Below, piece after piece: positions 1 to 10,740 of a stretch of 35,713 nt of DNA (positions within the stretch are counted from its first letter, which is position 1; the number at the start of each line of letters is the position of its first letter). Source of the DNA: Pyrenochaeta sp. MPI-SDFR-AT-0127 (lineage: Eukaryota > Ascomycota > Dothideomycetes > Pleosporales > Cucurbitariaceae); contig JAGTJM010000128.1 of NCBI GenBank assembly GCA_020747015.1, positions 1 to 35,713 on the forward strand, read 5' to 3'. Made by a program: the position numbers and the translations under genes. The notes under the pieces are model-generated. The model had not been told where the DNA came from and made no database searches. It saw only the letters and a program-made list of their open reading frames with translations.

Positions 1-825
1 TTTTGAAGCCTGGGAGCCGGCTGGCAACCATAACGTTGACTGATGGCTTCATCTTCCTACTCTACTGTCAGAAGAACTTCAAAACTGCAACATGGTGAAA
101 GTCATACCGCTCGCCTCTTCCGTTGGAATATATACTGGACCACAATTCCCACGAATATCGTGAACCCAGCGAGAATGAGTGTGCCGAGCCTCATCTTTGG
201 CTGGAGTCTTCGGGATGTGAGAAAGATCAATCACACAACATATAAATGGACCTGGTTGGACTACAATATTCGTTGTTAAGTGTGCTTTAGAGTCAGTCGT
301 TGTGACGCATACAATATAATTATTGGACGTTCGCAAAGCCTACCTCAGGGAGGTGGTGTACGAAACAAACATCTCACAAGCTGCACGATAGCTCCCAACG
401 CAAGCACATACAAGCGAGCGGCTGAAGCTGATACCTGGCAAATCCTTCCACGTTTCAATCTTCCAAACTCATCCTAGCGGCGCCTAACTTTGGTCCATGA
501 GAGCATTGAACCACTCGCCAAGACCAGGCTAATGTCGACACAAGGGAGCACAAGTGGGTGTCCTTGAAGCCTGTTGGTGTCCTGCAATCATGAGCATATT
601 GCGCGGCGCTTCTACGGCCAATGAAAGATGAGCGCAGGCACATGATACCCCCAATCAGACGTTTCGCGCTGATACTGCTCGGCGAATCTCGGGGCGAATC
701 CCGTGTCTCCCCTCCATATGTGCCGCTTTGCGCCCCACCTGTGCCGGCCGAACGATGGTTTAGAGTGACCCCCCCCATGGTTCTCTCCACCTCACGACTG
801 TACGAGATGTGTCAAATATGGTATC
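1..825. other. Upstream intergenic region, no supported gene
   Basis: Open frames here are short, overlap on both strands and show no family motif I recognise. A minus-strand ATG frame at 102-194 could encode 30 residues with a hydrophobic segment (LILAGFTIFVGIVVQYIF) followed by a basic tail; it could be a chance frame or the last exon of a gene outside the window. The stretch before 826 must hold the promoter and 5' leader of the NLR gene; no clear TATA box or operator is visible. An imperfect direct repeat of GGCGAATC lies around 680-702. Base composition is balanced, with no RIP signature. Confidence 0.4.
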
Positions 826-3800
826 ATGACAATCACTCCGATCGCTGGACAGCGACCACCATCGCAGGGAATTTCTGAAGCGCTTGTTGAGTATGCTCTT
901 CTCCAGCTCACCTAAATTCAGTGCGACTGATATATCTCTAGTATTGTCGCGGTTCATGGCATTTTCGAAGACGATGAGCACACCTGGACAGAACCTGCCA
1001 GCAAAGTCTCCTGGCTGCGAGACTTACTGCCCACAAAACTACCACACTGTCGAATTCTGAGATACGGCTATCCTGTAGAAGCGTTTACATCGCCTGGGGT
1101 AGACTCCTCTAAGTCAATACTCACTCACGCGCAAAACTTGGTGGCTGAGTTGTATGCGGATCGCGATCTAGAGAATGCGTCGAGTCGGCCAATAATATTT
1201 GTCTGCCATGGATTTGGTGGACTTCTGGTGAAAAGAGCATTAGCTCTGTCCCAATCACGGGTGAACTCATCGGTTCTTCATCTCAGGTCCATCTTCACTT
1301 GCACTTACGGGATACTGTTCTTCGGCACACCTCATGCAGGGATACACGATAAGGCAATTTTCCTCTGGGACACAGAGAACTCAGGCCCGAGTCAATTCAT
1401 GCTCAGCCTCGCGACCGGCTCTCAAATGTTGGATGAGATCAACGATCAATTCGCGCCTTTGATGGGAAGATTTTCTGTATTTAATTTCTGGGAGTCTATA
1501 CGAACTCATCACAATGGACAGCAATTCTGCGTTGTCGAACAGGAATCAGCCGCACCAGCATGCTACGATGTGGAGAAATGCGGGCTACCAGCAACGCATT
1601 CAGGTATGACCAAGTTTGAAGGGCTTTCGGATCGCAAATTCCTGGTAGTCCTCGAGGCTCTTTCGCGCTACTGTCGACTTGCGCCTGCACTCATTGAGAT
1701 GAGACAACAGCAAGAAGCAGAATCTGTGAAACATAGACGTCAGCAAGCGGCCGATGAATTGTATCAATCCCAGTTTCAGCCTTTGCCAAACGTCGATGCA
1801 GGGTCTCCATCTTACAATCAATGGTCGCTCATTCCACGCAAATCTAGCACCTACTTTACGGGTAGACAGAAGCATGCACAGGAGCTAAGAGGCATGCTCG
1901 GCGCGATTCGCAGATATGATACCCGCGGCATTCCCAAGGTTGTGGTGATATATGGTCTGGGAGGTTCAGGCAAGACACAGTTCTGCTTGAAGTACGCAGA
2001 AGATAATAAACCGAAGTAAGCGCCCTATTCATCAGAGCTACAGTCATGACAACACGTACTAACTTGACTCATGCAGATACTGGGGAGTCTTCTGGGTGGA
2101 CGCTAGCAGCGAAAAGAGTCTGGAATCCGGCTTCGCATTCATTGGTACCCAGCTAGGTCGAGGACCTTCCATGGCCTCTGCTATTCATTGGTTATCTCAA
2201 TGCAAAGAGCCGTGGCTCTTGATCATTGATAATGCGGACGATCCAGATGCAGATGCATCTTCTTACTTTCCAAGCGAGGGTAATGGCCACGTTCTTATTA
2301 CGACTCGGAATCCAAATGCTGTTGAGTATTCAACGGCTGGGAATCATCTGCGCTTCCGTGGTATGGAACCACATGACGCCATAAATCTCCTCTTGAAGGC
2401 CGCATATCCAGATCCGAAACGGTCCTCGCAACCGACGACTCCAGGAAGATGGCAGCTTGCCGAAGGCATTGCCATTGAACTTGGCTACTTACCCTTGGCA
2501 ATTGCGCATGCTGGGGCAACAATCCGTCGCAATATATACACGCTGGAGAGATACTTGAAATACTATCTACCACAGCGCAAGAATATGTTGAGTCACTCGA
2601 GAGTCAAAACCGTAGATGAGGTCAATATCATCACGACTTGGGAGATACCTTTCCAAAGAATCGTGGGTCGCGCATCCATAGAACACCGGGATGCTGTAGA
2701 CCTGATGCATATTTTCGCCTTCATGCATCACGAATCAATCCCTGAACACATTTTCCAGAGATCATGGCATATTTTGAGGGAGCCAAACTTTCCTCTGAAG
2801 CATTGCCCAGATGTCCTCCAGCCTGTGTGGAACGAAGAGGCACAGGCTCGGTTCCGGAGAGCAATTCGTGTTTTATGTGATCATTCTATCATTGATTATG
2901 AACCGAGCAAGGGCTCTTGTACCATGCATCCAGTAGTCCACAACTGGGCTAGAGATAGACTCGATGAGGATGACCAGAAACGATGGTTGCGGTGCACAAT
3001 GGCGATTCTAGCACACTGCATTACGACCGAACTAGAAGCCTCGAGACGATCCTTTCGAGCACTCCTCCTTCCTCATATTGGTTCATGCCTCAGATTCCAC
3101 GAATCTCAGCCCAAAAATACTCGAGACACGATATACAGCGCAACAGAGATGGAACTGTTCGCGAAAGTGTATGCGGAGAATGGCCTATGGCAAAGTGCCC
3201 GCAGATTGCAGGACATAGTAGTCGATATTCGAGTGTCGTCGTTGGGGAAAGGACACGAGGATACAGTTCGCGCTAAGATCAACAAAGGTCAATCACTGTG
3301 GAATTTGTTTGAAGTCAAAGAGGCTATCGAGACGCAGATCGAAGTCTTGGATCTACTGCGATGGCGCCGCCCCAGCTTCGCTGAATGGACTGTGTGGCCA
3401 ATCTGGGAGCCTATACATGTTCCATACTGTATCGCTTTAGGAGAAATCACACAAAGTCTGTGGCTTGCAGGACAAAGAAGCTGGTCGGAGCATTGCGGAA
3501 AGCGCGCTGTAGATGGTCTGACTAAGCGCCTTGGGACTGTTGATCCCCAAACTCTGAAAGCCATGTTTCACTTGGCTCGTACTTACTTCCATGTTGGCAA
3601 GGAAGAAGAGAGCTGGGAACTTCTAGTATGGGTGCTGAAGTTACAAAAGCGATTCTTCGGAATGGACCATCCCGACACACTGATGACCAGAAATGAGCTC
3701 GGCATGCTCTTATGCGCGAGAAAGAAGCACCTCAGTGTGGCACGAATATTGGTAGAGAATGTCCTCAATGCAAGAAGACGAATACTAGGAGAGGAACATG

Positions 3801-4468
3801 CCTACACACTATGGTCAGTGAACGATCTTTCAAAAATCTATGTCGAGCTTGGCCGCTCACATGATGCCGCAAATATGCTGGAGAACATCATTCCGATTGT
3901 CAAAAGGACCTTAGGAGAGGAACATGTGGGAATGACTCTGACACGGTCCAACCTCGGGAAAGCATACTTCATGTCAGAAAGATGGGAGAAAGCTGAAGAG
4001 ACAGTAAGACCTCTACTTGATGCCATTAAAAAAGATCACCCTGACTCGCTTCACAACAAATATGGGTACGCGCAGATACTGTACAATCTTGGTAGACTGG
4101 ATGAGGCAGAGGCTTATTGCAAAGAGATTCTGGACCAGGTGATCAAGAGCAAGATTATTCCATTGAGCGATTCACGTACTGTGGCAACGGCCGACTTGCT
4201 GAACATGATCTACCGGCATCAAGGCAAGGAGCAGGAGATTGCAAAACTTCAGAAGAAAGTACCTGGTGTCGGACTAGTCAAGAACGAAGACCGCTTCGAT
4301 CCCTACGCTGTCAGACGTGGATCTAGTCAACATCCACCAACTCCAAACCTTGGTGCACGATCGCAAAATGATTCGTCTTCGAATGAATCAGCAAAGTCCT
4401 CCGTGACCCACCGAGAATCACGAACTCAGGATCCTCGTCGTCGTCTTGCTGTCAGTCGCACGTTCTGA
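826..4468 (+). CDS. NLR/STAND-type protein: alpha/beta-hydrolase-like domain, NB-ARC, TPR repeats
   Basis: Three exons, 826-890, 942-2015 and 2077-4468, give 1176 residues and a TGA stop. ATG 826 is the first in-frame Met after a stop at 766-768 and has A at -3. Splicing of intron 1 creates the hydrolase strand DIVAVHGIF (22-30). The hydrolase-like domain follows: CHGFGG (110-115) where lipases have GxSxG, FGTPHAG (149-155), and the likely catalytic His in ATHSGMTKF (H241). The NB-ARC ATPase has Walker A GLGGSGKT (360-367, K366), Walker B LLIIDNADD (427-435), sensor-like HVLITTRN (451-458), LGYLPLAIAHAG (515-526) and an MHD-like MHPVVHNW (663-670). TPR repeats of kinesin-light-chain type lie about 770-1075, and the last 80 residues are polar and Ser-rich. 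This is the layout of fungal NLRs that act in non-self recognition and programmed cell death. Seen: domains, splice sites. Inferred: immune role. Odd: the nucleophile Ser is Gly112, so the hydrolase is probably not catalytic. No RIP damage, so the gene is probably functional. Confidence 0.9.
891..941 (+). other. Intron 1 of the NLR gene (51 bp)
   Basis: Donor GTATGC follows TTGA; a CTGAT branch-like element lies 12-16 bases before the acceptor TCTAG. Removal joins GA with T to make Asp22 and gives the reading DIVAVHG typical of this hydrolase family. Without it the frame is closed by a TGA at 928-930. Confidence 0.85.
2016..2076 (+). other. Intron 2 of the NLR gene (61 bp)
   Basis: Donor GTAAGC, perfect branch site TACTAAC at 2057-2063 and acceptor ATGCAG. 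Splicing rebuilds Lys380 and joins CLKYAEDNKPK to YWGVFWVDASS, the expected run between Walker A and Walker B. Unspliced, the frame ends at a TAA inside the donor. Confidence 0.93.
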
Positions 4469-4829
4469 TAGTATTCAGCGTTGATGACTTGGCTGGGTTT
4501 TGCAACAGACACCACGCCACGTTTCAAATATCATCTTGATTCTCGAGATTAAGTCTTGAAGCTTGGACGCATCAATTAATCCGTATTCCGCTTGGTTGTC
4601 ATTTCCGGAACATGGGGAAATGGGGAAATGGGGAAACGCAGTCTGATATAACCATATTTCAGCATACTACCATCATGAGTAAAGATATGGGAGGATCGCG
4701 CAAACAACAAGCTTGGCGCCAGTAACAATGTCATACAATGCAACCTAATAAGTACATGTGCTGAAGTGGTATATAGACATAACAGTTCGTTGCATTGTCT
4801 TTACCCTCCGCTCTTTACACGAGCTCCTG
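4469..4829. other. Spacer between convergent NLR gene and racemase remnant
   Basis: This holds the 3' untranslated region of the NLR gene. A short tandem repeat of about three 9-bp GGGGAAATG units lies at 4611-4636. I see no gene and no convincing poly(A) element. Confidence 0.5.
4611..4636 (+). repeat. 9-bp tandem repeat (GGGGAAATG)
   Basis: CATGGGGAAATGGGG is followed by another GAAATGGGGAAAC, so the 9-bp unit is read almost three times head to tail. It is a simple microsatellite-like tract in the 3' flank of the NLR gene. Confidence 0.75.
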
Positions 4830-5220
4830 TCATCTTAGAACAAATCCTGGGTAAGTTCGGTCCGTTGAGTCGATGAAGAACTTCATTTGTCCCACCAGAT
4901 TCGCGGTCCCTCTGACTTGTGGTATACAAGCTGGGAATTCTTTCAACGGGACACCACCTCCGACGAGATGTATGCCTCAAACAATGTGTCAATGATTGAT
5001 GCAACAATTTCCCTTGTCCAGCACCGAGTCGGCCTTCTGCCAGAAGTATTGCGAGTCTTGCTGCTGTACCAGAACCGCAGGGCGAGCGATCGATCTGCCC
5101 GTCGGCAAAGACCGTGACATTTTTCTGTTCGATTACGCTGTCGACGCTTGATACAGTGTTCTTATTTTCTTCGAACAATATAACACCATAAAGGTCGTAT
5201 GCCCCATAATGACCTCGCGT
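4830..5220 (-). pseudogene. Proline racemase / hydroxyproline epimerase-family C-terminal remnant
   Basis: The minus strand reads YGAYDLYGVILFEEN, then VTVFADGQIDRSPCGSGTAA, the second catalytic-Cys motif (DRSPCGxGT) of the PF05544 family; after it comes RLAILLAEGRLGAGQ. The frame then shifts: SIIDTLFEAYI is read in a second frame and GGVPLKEFPACIPQV, with FFIDSTDRTYPGFVLR up to a TGA at 4830-4832, in a third. At least two indels therefore break the gene. Cys rather than Thr at the second catalytic site suggests a racemase/epimerase ancestor rather than a trans-3-hydroxyproline dehydratase. The N-terminal half with the first catalytic Cys was not found upstream (5221-6100). Family assignment is firm; substrate is unknown. 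The break is by indels, not RIP, and the gene is convergent with the NLR. Confidence 0.82.
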
Positions 5221-6215
5221 TACAGGGGTAGCTTTTATCTCCCGGCTCTTGGAGGCGGTATGTTCGCAAGGAGTGATTATTGTAACGAGGTAAATAGGGA
5301 AGGCCTCGGCGGGACTTCGACTCCGCACCACCCGCGAGGTAGAGGGCGTGTGCTGCTTTGCGTCGAGTAGCAACAAGGATCCTAGGGAACTATATAGCCG
5401 TACAAGTCAGTATAGGGCATCGTAAACAGGGAAAGTGCTCTCTACCATCGCTGGTACTCAAGTCACAACGACTGAGGCTCGATCGTTGTCGCCAAAAATA
5501 GTGCTATCGTGCGGCGAGGTCGAAATGGCGTATCGCTGTGCTATCGTCTTGCAGTGAACGTAGGTAACGTTAAGGCACATCGCTGCTTCTACACATGGCC
5601 GTTCCGTGTGCATGCCGGTCAATCCCGTCCTTGGGTGTTTCGCTCGAGGTTGGATGTGTTTCTTTGGGAGGGACTGAAGCATCAGGGTGATAATCTCGAC
5701 GTTGACACGTTAGGTCTAACCATATCTGGCTGGAGCCAAGGGAGCGTGCCGATGTTGTTCCGCGCCAGCCTCCTGATCACGGCACGCTTTTATTCCGTCG
5801 CTTCCTCCGTTGCTTTCCTCCCGTCATTAAAACCGCCCCTCGTACATTGTATGCCATTTTCTTGTTCTCTTATGCCTCCCTTGAGCCACGCGACCCCACG
5901 CTATTTGTGGATGCGACCTCCGACTTTAACATGTCGGTATAGACGCGGTCAGAGATTATCCAGTCTAAACCGATAGGCGGAGGACTAGACGGTTTTCGCA
6001 ACTCTTTCAATTCGATATGTGAGGATAGGAGCGTTCCTGCTTCCTCCCAAGTTTTAGATCAGATAGGGAGTGGAGGTAATGGACTCTCGTAATGTTACTG
6101 TGCACTTCTGACGCATACACAGAAACCCAAGATCTATTGGTGATACTTGTTTCCACTTTCCAAAGCTTTCCTGCTTCTCTTCGGTTACCTTCCATCCGTG
6201 GCAGTAAGAACCTTC
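5221..6215. other. Intergenic region without a recognisable gene
   Basis: About 1 kb of ordinary base composition. A plus-strand frame at 5509-5976 and minus-strand frames at 5458-5682 and 6007-6195 are open, but their translations show no motif and no continuity with the racemase or kinase remnants. Decayed N-terminal sequence of either neighbour may lie here, but I cannot support it. Confidence 0.4.
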
Positions 6216-6699
6216 TCGGCGATCTACTCTAATAATTTCGATATCGACCGGATCAGGCCTCTAATAGATGCGATTCTGGACAACAAACCTGATGAAGTCG
6301 TGTGGAACAAGGTCTACGACGCCCTCACCGAATCGACCCCTCCGCCCCGTCCCACCTCGTCCGTCCAACGAACACCATGGCTACACAGCACGGGCAGCAT
6401 CGTCAACTCCAGCGAACGCCGTATACAGGTGGACAAAGTGTTGAAGGAGGAGCTGGGGCCCATGTATGTGGACGTTCCTGATTTCTCTGAAGCGTTTTTC
6501 GGACAAGTCGCAGGCCTGGGTCCGGCAGCACAGGCTGTGTTCGATAAATGTAAAGAAGGGGATACTCCGCTCTACGAGGAGAGCGGCTGGCTTGAGCTGG
6601 CTTGGGCCGCTGATAGCCCAGTTTTCGGACTTTGCAGAAGAGCACAAGCCGATCTCTGAGGCTCGACGACGGGCGCTGGCACAGCCCCACCAGCCTGTA

Positions 6700-6728
6700 C
6701 GAAGAAGCTCGTTTTTATTGAGTCCTGG
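6700..6728 (+). repeat. Left terminal inverted repeat of the mariner element
   Basis: 29 bases matching 8357-8385 on the opposite strand without mismatch. Beyond them the two ends diverge at once. It directly follows the TA target duplication. Confidence 0.96.
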
Positions 6729-6813
6729 GTTTTGCCGAGGCCCACCCGGCCCCAACACAACATGTCAACACGACATCTAACATAGCTCTACAACCAACAA
6801 TATACTTGTCACA

Positions 6814-8196
6814 ATGCCTATTTGGCGTCGGAAAAAGTTCAAATATAAAGAAAACAAGGTTGTGAAGCCTCCCAAAACTTCCCGCACTGAAATGTTGCCA
6901 GAAATGCGCGCGTTCTTGTGCGGCGCGATCACCCGGCATGCGGGGGGCCCTATGCCTCCATGACAGACCTCGCGGCCCAGGTCAAGCGCGACCAGTTTGG
7001 CTTATCCAAACTATACAAACGCGTGACGGCGAAGGCTGAGAGCTTTCTGTTGACTTGTGGGATTCTATTTTGTACGGGAATGACCAGGGACGCGGTCGTT
7101 CGAAGCTCTTGACCCACGAACAGAAGGACGCAATAGTCGCACATGTCACCTCCTCTCGCAACAACCGCGAACAAGAGCCATGGCAGGCAATCGCGCAAGG
7201 TGTTTTTAAGCACATTGTGCCTGAAATGAGCGTCTCAACATTTGAAAATGTTATGTATGAAGCTGGGTACGCACGCAGAAGACCTGGATGGAAGCCCGCA
7301 CTAACCCATAAGCAAGAGGAAGAGCGACTGGAATGGGCTCTGGCTCACAACCCCGATCTATACAAGGAATACGACTATAAAAGCTTCAATTTTCACGAGG
7401 TTGTATTCACGGATGAGACGCCTGCACGCATTGGCGAGGAACGAGGCATGCAAAGGACCTGCGTGCAAGGAGAATGAGAGATGGGATGAAGGAATTAAGC
7501 ACGATCGCAACCGCAAGGACTGCGCGCTTCAGTTTTATGGCTGCTTTCGGTACAACTACAAAGGCCCTTGTCATGTATATCACGAGGAAACAGAGCAGGA
7601 GAAGAAGGATGCAGAAGTGCATATCAAACAATTCAACGAAGACACCAAGGTAAGGGACAACAAGCTTTAAATATATGTGCGTTCTGCCTTAAAACGAGGT
7701 AGGAGAGAGCGATATGAACCGACGCTACAACACTAGAAAGCTCTAATATGTACCCTTCTGCATGGACTACAAGCGCGGAGATCGTGCAAGGGGTGGTGTG
7801 GATAGTTACCGACACTGAGAAGGTGCCTTGAAGAAGGTCATCCTATGGATTAATTTACTTGAAAAGTAAGGCATACGCTGTAGGCTTCTTTAGGATGGAG
7901 CTCTAGGTTATAAAGCACGCAGCTCGCGCGATTATTTAATCCTACAATATGTGGAGATGCTGTGGTGGCCGGATCATTTACTAGAGGTTAATGTATTAGA
8001 GTATGCATGGCTATGGATTCGAAGGCACGTGACGAAGGACTCCACCCCTAGCTGCACTGCTAAGCAGTGCGAGGAGTAATGGGTAAAGGAGTGGGAGTTG
8101 ATTCCTATAGAGGTTATAAACCGTTGGGTGGATGCGATTCTAGAGTAGGTGCGGAGGATTATCCGCGCGCGCGGAAAGAATAACTTCTACGGCTAG
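6814..8196 (+). pseudogene. Mariner-type DDE transposase, inactivated
   Basis: ATG 6814 opens with a basic N-terminus (MPIWRRKKFKYKENK). The protein continues after a frame change near 6950 (YASMTDLAAQVKRDQFGLSK), a second near 7060 (WDSILYGNDQGRGRSKLLT, then VMYEAGYARRRPGWKPALTH) and a third near 7460 (CKENERWDEGIKHDRNRKD). The first catalytic Asp is in VVFTDETPARIGEERG (codon 7412-7414) and the second in DGALGYKARSSRDYL (codon 7894-7896). The expected SPDxN around the third acidic residue reads LLEVN (about 7975-7990). The C-terminal EYAWLWIRRHVTKDSTPSC and IEVINRWVDAI are typical of fungal mariners. Three frameshifts plus TAG/TAA codons in the last 500 bases abolish activity, so movement would need a transposase from elsewhere. 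Confidence 0.9.
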
Positions 8197-8356
8197 TGCA
8201 CTAAAAAAAAAGTCGCGATAGCTTAATTGTATGCCCCTCTGCAGCTTCGTCGTCTTAAATAACGTTACTATATAAATGTGCTGCGTTCGTTGTTTTGGTG
8301 AGGATTTGTATGGGCGTTGTGAACGGCCGGCACTGATTTGGTTGGGTGCGCACAGG

Positions 8357-8385
8357 CCAGGACTCAATAAAAACGAGCTTCTTCG
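8357..8385 (-). repeat. Right terminal inverted repeat of the mariner element
   Basis: Reverse complement of 6700-6728, 29 of 29 identical, followed directly by the TA target duplication at 8386-8387. Confidence 0.96.
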
Positions 8386-9870
8386 TACAAGACTCCACCG
8401 CTTCCCGCAAGCTGGATATCGGTTTCGTAGATGACCCGAGCGCCGGCGTTGGCTCTAAATGTCACTAGTCGCAAATTCTTGTGCCAGGAGAGCTCAAGAG
8501 CAATCCCCTAGCCGACAAATCCTCGTAAACATGGCTTGATCAGGGCCGATATGCAAGAGAGGTGCTCGCCGCTTAAGACAGCCGCCGCTTCGTCCTCAGC
8601 TTTACTCTCTGCGGATTACTCATGCGACTGTAGGAATTCGACCAACTAGGAGGTATTGCATCCGCGCAATTCGATATCCATAAGGATAGACTGCAATTTA
8701 TATCTACTGTGCTCAGGTTCCTCTAGCTAAATAAGGAATAGCTTGGATTTAACCCGACTATTATTATAATTAGTTAACGGCAAACGGTATATAGAAATCG
8801 AACAGAATAATCGCAAAGAGCGGTTCGTTATCGCTAATGTCATTAGACGAATATCTAGTGTCGTCGGTCGAGTAACAACGTGTTAGCAAGTCTATCTGGA
8901 AGGGGACGACTCTCGGATACCACATGTCGCTAAAGATTTATAGCAGTATCTAGAGCGCGACGAAGAGGGCGAAGTACTATGCAAGGCGATTGAGAAGCCA
9001 GTGGTAAGGGTTGCGAGATACTATCATCACGAGACGGGTCGTATAGGTGACCGGGACGACGATATCCGCGGAAACGTCCGAAAGGGTCTGGATATTACGA
9101 AAGCAACAAACTACAGGCCAGAAAGCTCAATGGCGCCTCCGAGCATAGCCGGACGTCACATCTCGCGGTAGAACCAGCAGCGTCGCTAGGCAAAAACGAT
9201 CTTCGAGCTGCACGGATACGCCGCTGCCGCCTAGCAAGCGAACCTATTCGAGCTCCCTGACGAAGGGGGAGAGAGCGACTACGAACCGTGTGCGTCGTCG
9301 GGTACTCGTGCGCGACTATAGAAAGCCTATCTACAAGGCAAGCTCTCTCACTAGCCTTTTAGCTGCCCTAGAAGGCTGTATTAAAGGATACGAGTCGCTG
9401 TACACCTACACCGGGATACTTCAAGGCGACATCTCGCTAAACAATCTCATAGTGAATTAGGATAAGGACAATCCCTCTTAGCCGGCGTTCTTAATCGATC
9501 TTGACCTTGCGATTAAGGTAGGGCGCGAGAAATCTTCGGGAGCACGTAGGAAGACCGGTACGAGGGCTTTATAGCAATCGAAGTACTTCTAGATAATAAA
9601 ACCCACTCGTTTATACACGTCATAGAGTCGTTCTTTTAGGTAATCTTCTAGATATATATTCACTATAACGGGCCGGGCAAATGTATTGGGGTAACAGAGT
9701 TCGAGTGCTGGAATTACGAAGATGACCAAAAACTAGCCAAGTTAAAGTTCGGTATAATAGGCGACGAAAGAGATTTCCTTTAGACTACTATAGAAAATTT
9801 CACACCCTATTATCAACTACTAATACCCTGCGTTAATAGATTACGGAGGAAAGTGTGTCCTAGTACACAA

Positions 9871-10740
9871 CTCGCGCATATATAGATACAGGAATTCCTA
9901 ATTTACTCTCTATAAGAGTAGTACTAGTGCCAATCAATTCTTAGGGAGCACCCATAACTTTAATTACTAGGAGGACAGGTTATTACGGACGGAGTTATGC
10001 GGTAACTATATAGTCACTCATTTATTATTTGCTTACGTTTGGGTATCTAGCTAACTATATACTTTCCTTTACCCTTCTAACCCTTTTAATTCCTCCTGTG
10101 CTGCCCGCAGTATCTCTCTTATCTCTGCAGGTAACTTTAAGTTTTTATAGGATTATCCACGAAAGAAAAGAAGATTACTAACACGAGGCGAGGCTGCTAA
10201 TAACATTTTGTAGAAGTATATTACGAAAGTATCAGGCCGTACACTCTTTTAAGGAGGATGAGTATTAATAGTAGTTAGGCAAGTTATTTAACACAAATTC
10301 AACTTTAGAGGAAGACTTCTATAAGATAGCTAAGCCTAGAAAAGGAAACGGGCCCAGAAGTAACGTTAGCAGTTAATAGAGGATTAATTGAAACCGATTA
10401 TACACAATTTTAGAGATGGAGTAACGGAACAGAGTAACTTCTTATAAGCAGGAACCCGTATTTATCTCCTTATAATTCCTAACCTTCGTAATGTACTTGA
10501 GGCCTTAATCTAGCAATCGTCTACCATGTAATTAACAACTCACCCTGCAGATTTAGGATTTACATTGAGACATACCTAGTAGTCCCTGATAAGGATATGC
10601 TTTCTCAGCTATTCTTCTTTGTATATGATTCCTAGCTACGAAGCAGCGGCGTTGTTGTTATTAAGTAACAGAAGATCACCAGAGACAAAGAGATGCTAAT
10701 AATGGCGGAAGAGTTTGCTGCGAAGGTACCTTAAGGGGAG
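9871..10740. other. RIP-altered sequence, no recognisable gene
   Basis: This follows the last kinase homology. All frames are closed by frequent TAG/TAA and no family motif is legible on either strand. It may be decayed 3' flank of the kinase gene or another old insertion. Confidence 0.4.

Larger units (their letters stand above)
6698..8387 (+). mobile_element. Tc1/mariner-family DNA transposon with TA target duplication
   Basis: The element proper is 6700-8385 (1686 bp), flanked by TA at 6698-6699 and 8386-8387. Its ends are perfect 29-bp inverted repeats beginning CGAAGAAGCTCGTTTTTATT, and it carries one transposase frame on the plus strand. Size, TA duplication and DDE transposase all fit Tc1/mariner. 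Removing the element with one TA restores an uninterrupted kinase reading (HQPV joined to QDST). The left 1 kb is nearly free of RIP, while the right half has many CpA-to-TpA changes, yet both inverted repeats are still identical. Confidence 0.95.
6216..9870 (+). pseudogene. FunK1-type fungal protein kinase, split by a mariner element and RIP-mutated
   Basis: The N-terminal part (6216-6697) reads NNFDIDRIRPLIDAIL, PDEVVWNKVYDALTESTPPP, VLKEELGPMYVDVPDF and AVFDKCKEGDTPLYEESGW. A short deletion and frame change near 6590 leads to LSWLGPLIAQFSDFAEEHKP and RRRALAQPHQPV, where the transposon sits. The gene resumes at 8388 with QDSTASRKLDIGFVDDP, then ILVPGELKSNP, GRYAREVLAA, EFDQLGGIASAQFDIHKD, ARYYHHETG and DDDIRGNVRKGLDITKATNY. 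The kinase core follows: VLVRDYRKPIYKASS, GDISLNNLIV (catalytic-loop Asp kept; the expected His-Arg reads Gln-Gly) and PAFLIDLDLAI, the metal-binding-loop equivalent. A 1-base frameshift near 9570 precedes IAIEVLLDNKTHSFIH and IYIHYNGPGK, and homology fades near 9870. TAG/TAA codons replace Trp or Gln codons in the right part only. Members of this family are often multicopy in fungi, which would expose them to RIP. No function remains. Confidence 0.88.

Noticed and set aside
4801..5376. Minus-strand open frame as an intact 191-residue protein
   Set aside because: Only the middle matches the racemase family; the conserved C-terminus lies in two other frames, and the frame starts with TTG.
6381..6763. 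Three overlapping minus-strand open frames
   Set aside because: They are antisense to the clear kinase N-terminal sequence and have no motifs.
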